The notes under the pieces: generated by a model
Database searches by the model: none
Told to the model about the DNA's origin: nothing
The model's input: the letters and a program-made list of their open reading frames with translations, nothing else
Position numbers and translations under genes: made by a program
Part shown: piece after piece, positions 56,582 through 64,000 of the stretch
Position numbering within the stretch: the first letter of the stretch is position 1
Layout of the letters: each line of letters starts with the position of its first letter
NCBI GenBank assembly: GCA_022497145.1
Contig: MU385942.1
Span: 1 to 64,000, forward strand
Direction: 5' to 3'
DNA: 64,000 nt
Source of the DNA: Rostrohypoxylon terebratum
Lineage: Eukaryota > Ascomycota > Sordariomycetes > Xylariales > Hypoxylaceae

Positions 56582-57424
56582 CTATCTTCTAACCGCAATG
56601 ACATGCCGTATCTCGTACTTCGCGATGTCGTTCTGGGGGAGCACCTCGTCCATCTCCCGTATGATCGCATCTGCCAACTTGTACGGATTCTCACCACCGT
56701 GCTCATCAGCCCCATCTACAGTCCACCCATTCTTGCTATCCCAGGAGAACGACCCTCTAGGCACGCTCTCGAACTCCCACCACTGCGCCTCCTCAGCCGG
56801 CAGCGGGGTCGGCTGCTCGCCGACAACGACGAGGAGGACCCGCATATGGTAGAAGTACCGGAACATCTCCGATATCACAGCGTCCTCCCTGCGGAACAGC
56901 GCCTCCGGGATAGCGAGGCGCGTCGGCTCCGTCTCGATGCTGACGAGACGGCCGTACAAGTCGGGCTCCCACAGGCGGTCGTCCGGCTCGCAGCGGAACT
57001 CGTCCCACTTGTCGAGCGGCACGTACAGCGCGTCGCGCGCCGGGTCGAACGGCCGCTGGAACAGCGGATACGGGCTGTCCCCGCGCGCCCGCGTCTTGAG
57101 GCCCCGCTCGCGCACCCAGGACAGCGCGACGCGGCGGGCCTCGCGGTTCACGAAGGCGAGCGGTAGCTCGAACTGCACGTCGTCCAGCAGATCGTACCGG
57201 AACTCGAAGTTCAGGTTGTGCTCATCGTTCGTCGCGTCGTAGCCCTCGTCCGATTCCGTCAGATGCCGCGGCCGCCAGTACCCTTTGCGGTAGAGGTAGA
57301 AGGCCGGACCGAAGTCGCCGGGCAGCGCGTCATGCCATATCTGATCGCGCAGCTCGGGCGGGAGAGAAGAAAAGAGAGAGAAGGTGGTTGGGTTGGGTTG
57401 TGTTTCTGTTTCTGCTTCCGTCAT
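56582..57424 (-). CDS. 2EXR domain protein
   Basis: Single exon, 280 aa from the Met at 57424. The frame is open to 57541, but the stretch before that Met looks like untranslated leader. The N-terminal FSLFSSLPPELRDQIWHDALP is the 2EXR signature, a short F-box-like motif found in large fungal families; the segment FVNREARRVALSW follows as the second part. The rest includes DALYVPLDKWDEFR and a C-terminal IIREMDEVLP helix. 2EXR proteins are thought to bind partners, perhaps in ubiquitin ligases; none has a firm role. Third codon positions are GC-rich, like the core genes. Same strand as the HET gene beyond it. Confidence 0.82.
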   Translation of the reverse strand: MTEAETETQPNPTTFSLFSSLPPELRDQIWHDALPGDFGPAFYLYRKGYWRPRHLTESDEGYDATNDEHNLNFEFRYDLLDDVQFELPLAFVNREARRVALSWVRERGLKTRARGDSPYPLFQRPFDPARDALYVPLDKWDEFRCEPDDRLWEPDLYGRLVSIETEPTRLAIPEALFRREDAVISEMFRYFYHMRVLLVVVGEQPTPLPAEEAQWWEFESVPRGSFSWDSKNGWTVDGADEHGGENPYKLADAIIREMDEVLPQNDIAKYEIRHVIAVRR

Positions 57425-58332
57425 GGTGTTGGACCTGTGAAGTTCATGTCCGTTTGTGCGCAAAGTGTAAAAGTCCCGAAAAGAAATGAAGGGAAACGAG
57501 GGGAATGAGAGTGAGGTTTCTGGTGGACCACCAGAACTCAATTAACTTGTTGTCAGGCCTTTCTAATAATATTTACTGCAATGAAAAGGCTGGATCTGGA
57601 CTACAAATGATGTAATGGTGCTTTTGGTGATCTTCGGGTTGCGTCTTGGAAGTGGGGGGATTAGACGACTGAAGGGGATTAGACGACCGAAAGGGGGATC
57701 AAAACTCTAAAATAAGAGCAGGAACAACTGACTAGGTAGACGTTTCCTGGAAGTTATTCGTTCCATCCGTCCATTTGGGTAGGCATGCTATTAAATCTCA
57801 TTTGGATTGTAAAGTGCTAGGCGACCGGGGTGGTCTCGATCGATGGAAGTGATTGCCTTCCGGCAGACACTCTGTATGTGGAGAACAGGAAGCGGGGACG
57901 AAACACACGTGGTTGAATTTAACATATGACGCCCCTTGCATGAAGGAAGTACATAGCAACCGTAAAATTTTAACTATACGGTCTAGTCAACTATTATGTG
58001 GATATATCTCTTTGAGGGATTTCAAGACCTCTGAGACCATTCGAATTATTGGTTGTGATGTCAGAGTAGAAACAAACACCGTGATTCGATTCTGTTGTCA
58101 CGGGTCAAAATTCGTCTAAAGTCCAGCTACAATTTTAGGTGACTCTAACCTTGGAACCCCTGAACGTGCTAGAGTCTTCGGCATTGTCCGCCCTACATCC
58201 ATGACAATGCCATTCTATCCCATCGATGTAGTCGGCTGTGGAGAGGATTGTATAAGTTCCCTAGCAATCAAAGAATAGGTATTTAATTACCTGGTAAAAT
58301 AAATAATGTACAATCGATGATATCGATATCTA
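57425..58332. other. intergenic
   Basis: About 900 bases with no supportable gene; includes the 2EXR leader and promoter. Confidence 0.5.
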
Positions 58333-60727
58333 TTAAACCATCATTATCGATTGCGTCATATCACCGCTCGAAAATGTTCCTTCGTTGATTGCCGGCTGTG
58401 CCCGATCTTGGAATACGGTCCCGATTCCAAGCCGTCTCCACATGCTATCTGCAGCGATGGCCCCACTAACCCCGCCCCCTAAATCACCCCCCGAACCACT
58501 ATCGCAGCTGCCACAAACCCTCTGTAAGATCAAACCAGTAGCACGCGACTCCCCGTTCACATGCAAATACAAAAGCGAACCAGCTTCTTTCGGAATACCC
58601 TTTTCATCTTCTTCAAAATCCAATTGTCCGTATGCGAAAACCGTCTCCCCCACGTCTCCATCGGAGGTCTCGGAGACGGTGAACAGATCGTACGGGAAGA
58701 AACTCCTCTGCCTCGGGATCTCAGCCAGCCGTTGTATCCTACTAATCTTCTTGACCAAAGTCTGCACTTTAAGAAAGCCGCGCGTTTCCGATCTGGGGTC
58801 TGGAAAAGACTCATCCGTAGCCAGTACTTCGAACGGTGTCTTGCTAAGCGTGTGTAAGAGTGACTCCGGCGATGAGGATTCGGCGTTCCTGATAGAATAC
58901 TGCCAGAACAGCAGGGAGCCATCCACAGACGCCCATGACCAACTCGGAGCGCGCCACTGAGGGGGCCTACTTTTATCTGCGACCGGAGATATAAACCAGA
59001 GGAGTTCGTTTCTAAGATTATGCAACCACATGCCCGCGTAGGGGAGATATTCGAACCCAGTTACCCTCGTTATCTCCGCGGCCACGCTCTGGACCGCCGG
59101 GAGCTTGTCTGTGGGTACGGTCAAGGCGCGATTGCAATACTCTGCCAAGAAGAGCTTCCAATGCTCGTATAACTCGGCAAACGATGTTGTCGCGCCTCGA
59201 GGCCACAGCACGCTGGTGACTGTATCATGCTCCTGCAAAGGGTCGTTCTCCTCCGTCCACACGCCTTTGCGACACTCGAAGAACATCCTGTTTCGGCAAA
59301 AGTGGATACACCGAGTAGACAGACTCCGTTCTTGCATCGTCCAACCCCGGGTGTTCCACTTAGACCGGCCCACGGCAAATATGTAGTATTTCTCCAGTGG
59401 GTCATCGTAACGACACACTACCATGTATTGGCTAGCTCGCTCATCCGCGCCGGCCGTATCGACGTGATCCACAGAGTATGCGATTTTCAATGCGGGGATA
59501 GTATCGATATTTCGATGAAGAAAGCCGTCGTGACTGGAGGTGGCCGATGTAGCGACTATGGTGACTTTCGCATTTTGGTACACCAGATGCATTTGCGCAG
59601 CTTCGTATGTCCAGTCTTGTATTGAATCTTGGATGATGCATAACGAGTCGATCCACATGTACCGGATGCCTAAACTAACACATGTGCGAGCCATGTCTAC
59701 GAAATTCTGAGGTAGGCTTTCAATGGGAATCGCGTCTCTCATATGCTCATAATTCGACAATACGGTCCGTAGAGGGCCCCTAGGGTTCGTGTTCATGTTA
59801 CCCCACACATGACTTAAAGCTGCGAACGGACTTTCCCTAGGGAACAAAGGATGATATGTGTCCACTAGGCGGATGCTCATGTCGCCATCGTTATAGCTGA
59901 TTTCTAAGAGTCTAGTAGGAACCCACGATGTAGAGGCCCCTCTACATTCGGGATGATTGTGTATGCAGTCGTCAATCCAACGTTGCATAATGCCGACATT
60001 CTCATTAGACAGAGTCGACGCACTTAGAAGCTTTTTTCTGTTTCCTGGCTGGATAGCAAGAAGGTCTTGGAGAAAATCAAGACGGTTACTGTAAGTAGCT
60101 CTCTTCATTCAGACTCATTCGAAGCATCCACGTACCTGGAGAATCGAAAATGGAGAGTTCAACCGTAGAACCCTTCCATGGTTGGTTATCTTTACCTCGA
60201 AGGCCACTTATGAGAGGCCTGTAATCGACGCTCATGTCGGCCACGACTGCATTATATTGGGGAGAGGCCCCGGATAGGCGAAAGGCATGGCCTTCAGATA
60301 TAGGTGTAAATGGGCGGCAGTAGAAACAGATAGTGATTCTCAAACGACGATCCCACGTCGGATTCGGCGATGCCCAAGAAGCTAAAGCTGTGCCCAATTC
60401 TATTTCCGAGAAAGCTTTAGAAGAGAGCTCTTTATGTAGAAAGCCACAGAATCGACAACCAGCATCGGCTGATGCTCGCAAATTTGGGAATTCAGGAAAT
60501 ATGTCTGTTCGGCTGTACTGTGTATCGATTCTGCCACTGTCGTCGCACTTTGTACGATCTGGTACGATCGACTTACAGTAGTGACAAGGCGTGAATGCTG
60601 CGGAGGCCTCTACGTTAGATAAATTGAACTCGCTGAAGTACATGGTTTCGAAAGATGTCTGTCTCGGAGCTTCGTACGATATAAAGATGTAGGAAAATGC
60701 TGGAACAGAATTGCTTATTCTCGTCAC
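58333..60727 (-). CDS. HET-domain protein
   Basis: Two coding blocks: about 60727-60136 and 60088-58333, about 780 aa. The first has cysteine motifs typical of the region before HET domains (CHYCKSIV, CRFCGFLHKEL). The second starts near QRWIDDCIHNHPEC and VPTRLLEI, then the HET motifs FAALSHVWG, RYMWIDSLCIIQD, AAQMHLVYQNAKVTIVAT and TRGWTMQERSLSTRCIHF. The junction is a problem: the best intron (GTACGT at 60135 to CAG at 60089, 47 nt) leaves exon 1 in phase 1 whereas exon 2 needs phase 2. A weaker donor (AC|GTGGAT, exon end 60132, 43 nt) would fix the frame. The frame mismatch may be a real lesion, a sequence error or an odd splice. An internal Met at 60108 could start the second block alone. 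HET proteins mediate heterokaryon incompatibility and cell death. Confidence 0.83.
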
Positions 60728-61571
60728 ACGACAAGGAGTATGGATGCGCCCGCCATGATTGGTCTTACCATTAAAATCCTCCGATAATACAACCCCTGGA
60801 GCTCGGGCACACCCTTTTCACAATGGTCTTTTATCCTCTGGGGACCACATAATTTCTCTACACAAGTAATGAATAGAAACAAGATAACTGGGGAATAGAG
60901 GTCTGTATTTTCTAACGGACACCACGAAACTACTCGTAATAACAAGCATCCGTAGCAACTCGCAAATATGAATCAAGTATGGACACAGAGAGGGCCTAAC
61001 ATTGAGCCTCACACACAGGAATCAGACGTATTGGATTTTCCCCATTCATCTTCCTTTCTCCCCACCATCTGCACAATCCGACCCCTGCCAGCCAGGGAGA
61101 CCTTGAGAGTAACGAATAAAAAGAATCATTGATAATAGACAAGAACGTATCGACAATCAACAAGAAGCAATACAAACATAGCATAAAACCAGACGACTCA
61201 TTAACAGGATATCGAGCGTGGGAGGCGCGCTCGAAAACCGCGACCTCAACCTAACGTGACCAAAACGTATCGTACCCTGACGTGCCACAACGTAAAACTT
61301 GACGAAAACCCGCCTTCCGAAACGCCGAACCGAAGAACTCGTACATCCAACCGAACCGTACCGCGTCGTTGAAGACTGCCAAGTGAATCCCGTCAAGGTC
61401 CTATGAGACCTATATGCAAAGCCCGTGCCGATCGTAGCCCCCGTATCCCATTGCATTGCAACGCGCCGTTCCCGTCCCGACCTCGAACGCCGAACAATGC
61501 CAATGGAGAAATGGGGAAAGTATATTATGATCAATTGAGCCGCACGAGGAAAATTGCTGAGGACTAGTCCT
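60728..61571. other. intergenic
   Basis: About 840 bases between the MAF1 3' end and the upstream side of the HET gene. Open frames here (for example 61157-61603 on the minus strand) show no family features. Confidence 0.5.
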
Positions 61572-62759
61572 TCACATCTCCATTCGCGCTGCGATATCCT
61601 CACTCACGCCTCTAACGGAGTGCGCGACCTGCTCGTCTTCATCTTCGCTCTCCTCGCTCTCCTCGTACGAGTCGCTTTCCTCTTCGTCGGTGGAGGGATC
61701 ATTCAGCGGGTCGATGTCAACATCCTCGTCAGGGTCATACTGAACCATCTCATCATCATACTCATCGTCGTCATCGTCATAGCAGTCCTCGGCTATTATC
61801 CGGTTAGCAAGCTGATCACCTAGCCAAAACTTGGCGCGCTTGTTTGCGCCCAAGCTTCCGGCTAATGGTGTTGCGTAACGCTTCGACGATAGACCGTTGC
61901 TACCGCGTCGGTGGGGAGCGAGCGCGGGCGAGTTCATAAGTATCGGTAAGCCCCTAACGTAAAGATATGCAACTCGCTTCTTCGTCTTGTTGAAGAAGAA
62001 ATAGTGCATGCGCCATATGGCGGCCTCGTCGCCATCGAAAGGATCTTCGATAGGTTGGTACGAGAATACGGTGCAGTCTCTCAGACTCATCTCCTTATCG
62101 ATCATGGTCCACATGCCGGGGCTCCACACTGGGTTGCTAACCGCATCACTTCCAATGCCCAGGTTTGCCACGGGTGAGCTACCGTAGGAACGGTATGACG
62201 AAGACGCATCGGGCGACAGAAGCGAAGTACCAATGGGGCGCACACTATGCAGCGTATTGTCGATGTTAGCCATAACGTATTGCAAGTCGCGCTCGCGGCG
62301 GAAGTCGGTCGGTCGCAAGACATGGGAGAAGTCGTAGTCAGGATGACTTGCGTTCAATGTCGCAATGAGGTAAGCAAATGTGCGACGACTCGAAACTTCG
62401 CTGAGATTGCCAAAAGGACTTGAGCGAGATAAGTTGAGCGACGCGGCCATCTCCTTTCGCTGAGGCGGCGACAACGATGCGCCAAACTTAATCAGAGCAG
62501 CATGTTGCGCCTCGAGAGAATTCTCGATGGATTTGTAGAGCTTCTTGTCGGAGCCGGCGGCTTTGGTGGTGTACAGATCGCACGACCCCTTGACGCGGCA
62601 TTCGGCCGTGCTGAAGTTCAGCGCGGAGGTGATGACGTCGAAGTCGCGAAGCGGGAGGAACTGCCGTAGGTGGAGATAAGGGTCAATAAGAGGGTCGCGA
62701 TGTATTACAATACGGCCCTCGATGGTTGAGTATCACTGAATGAGGTTGCTTACCTTCAT
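61572..62759 (-). CDS. MAF1: RNA polymerase III repressor Maf1
   Basis: Exon 1 is only 6 nt, 62754-62759 (ATG AAG), joined across a 93-nt intron (62661-62753, GTAAGC to CAG) to exon 2, 61572-62660; 364 aa. The result begins MKFLPLRDFDVITSALNF, the Maf1 N-terminus, continues GSCDLYTTK (box A), RRTFAYLIATLNASHPDYDFS (box B) and CTVFSYQPIEDPFD, IWRMHYFFFNKTKKRVAYLY (box C). A basic/Ser linker and a long acidic C-terminal tail follow. Maf1 binds RNA polymerase III when nutrients are short and blocks TFIIIB contact; TOR and PKA phosphorylation keep it inactive, mostly in the linker region. Without exon 1 no Met begins the domain, which argues strongly for the 6-nt exon. Confidence 0.95.
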
Positions 62760-64000
62760 CTTTGCGTCTATGGTACTTTCGCGATGATTTATGCAAAGAT
62801 ATCATAGGATGCGATGGCGCAATGCTGTAGTATGAGCGGTGTAGGAGGAAGCCAGGAATTATGTATGTGAAGAAAAGCAAGGATTCGGTACTGTAGGGTG
62901 ACCATAAAATAAACAAAGGACAAGTAATATTTGGATATGAATGGTCACTGGGAAATCAATGGGCGGCGCCTGGCTTTGAGAATCACGAAGTTACGGATTA
63001 TGGATGAATGTAGTCCTGACGGTGTGAACGCGACGTCCGTGCAGCTTGTTGGGAGCTGATAAGAATGACGATGCGCTTCAATCCCTGCTAAATTGATTCG
63101 GATAGAATAAACTAGACGATATGTCGTCTAGCAGGTGCAGGGAAAACAGGACATCATAGAAATACGAGACAGATCGGGATAAAATGTAATTGGTGGCGTT
63201 GTGGTTAAAATGACGAATTGAAGCTTTGAAAGTTGTAGAAGTTATGAGATAAGTTGCGATACATAGATCTTAGTTGGGGATATTATGGTTATGGGATGGC
63301 GTGGGTGTGTTGGCTTTGATCAGGTGTTTTGCGCTACGGGTCTACCGTATTATGGTTCTGCGTTGTCTGACTATACCTAGCTGCTGCTGGGCCGCTGACA
63401 GGGAACTGAGACCCAAGACTTCAGACCCTAGGACCCCAAACGCAAATACGCAAGGAAGCCGGGATGCCGGCTGTTTGCCGATTTCCCTGTATTCTCGAAT
63501 CCGGACACAAGGGGGGGAAGAAGGATGGGAGATGGAAGGGGGAAACCACATGTGCATCTATCGAGCTCCTACAGCTGTAGAGGGGGGTGGCTTGATAGGC
63601 TTGATAGGTAGGCTTGTAGGCTTGTACCTATAAGCTTGTAAGTCCGTACCGTAGGATAGGCTTTGATACAGCAGACGCTTGGTGGTACTAAGCAGGCCTC
63701 CGGCAAACGAGACACCAATGGCCAAAGCCGATCAATAGCCTTAAACGAATAAGATAACGTTCAGGTCCCACGAGCATCAACGGCGCCCTTTTAAAAAACA
63801 CACCTTACCTACCTAGTAGGCTGATAGGGACATCCTTCATGTATCTTCAAGTACATAGGTAGGCGGTAATCTTCTCATCAATGAAAGGCGCACGCTAATA
63901 AAGTGCTCGAATAGGTCCCATGTGTTCGAACGCCGCCCGCCTGTTGCTCGCTTGTTTGCGCATCGTTTTCCTTGGCCCTTGGGCTGATTCAAGTATGAGA
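62760..64000. other. right flank upstream of MAF1
   Basis: About 1.2 kb with no supportable gene. The part next to MAF1 is its promoter/leader. Repetitive GGCTTGATAGGTAGGCTTGTAG-type motifs lie at about 63590-63640. Confidence 0.45.

Noticed and set aside
61157..61603. 148-codon minus-strand frame after MAF1
   Set aside because: It begins inside the MAF1 3' end in another frame, is Arg/Ser-biased and resembles no family.

Overview
This is a nuclear chromosomal segment from a filamentous ascomycete (Pezizomycotina, very probably Sordariomycetes). The evidence is the gene content (Igo1/endosulfine, Iec3, Not3/5, Maf1, fused HisHF, HET-domain proteins, a Pth11-like receptor, 2EXR and Zn2Cys6 proteins) together with short introns of about 45-130 nt with GTRNGT donors, CTAAC-like branch points and YAG acceptors. 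The order cannot be settled by eye. No bacterial operons, phage, CRISPR array, rRNA or convincing tRNA was seen.

Layout. 1.9-21.3 kb is a dense housekeeping block: IGO1-type PP2A inhibitor (+), MYG1 (-), INO80 subunit Iec3 (+), Sfm1 arginine methyltransferase (+), a TFIIIC triple-barrel subunit (-), HIS7 (+), ornithine decarboxylase antizyme (-), a Yippee-domain protein (+), D-aminoacyl-tRNA deacylase (-) and CCR4-NOT subunit Not3/5 (+). 23.2-28.1 kb holds a GH127 glycoside hydrolase followed by a C2H2 + Zn2Cys6 transcription factor that seems to have lost its regulatory half. 28.1-38.6 kb is gene-poor, with one C2H2 protein gene ending inside a 72-bp tandem duplication, and a HET-domain gene broken by a stop codon. 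39.6-49.7 kb returns to ordinary genes: NADP-isocitrate dehydrogenase, alpha-arrestin, class II aldolase-like protein, SRR1-like protein and a small cysteine-rich protein. 49.7-54.4 kb is empty. 54.4-62.8 kb contains a Pth11-like receptor, a 2EXR protein, a second HET gene and the RNA polymerase III repressor MAF1.

The clearest special biology is at 12.5-13.5 kb. The antizyme is encoded in two frames and needs a +1 ribosomal frameshift at TCC-TGA, the polyamine-sensing switch; the frame-0 part is itself interrupted by an intron. Other points are three very short exons (6, 7 and 18 nt), a CpA-to-TpA-type stop in a HET gene, and a recurring class of heptanucleotide tandem arrays in intergenic DNA.

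The genes mostly act independently. Themes that recur are translation and decay (antizyme, Sfm1, Dtd1, Not3/5, Igo1), RNA polymerase III (TFIIIC subunit and Maf1), and self/non-self recognition (HET genes). Exon boundaries were deduced by reading frame and family similarity from memory; no alignments were run.
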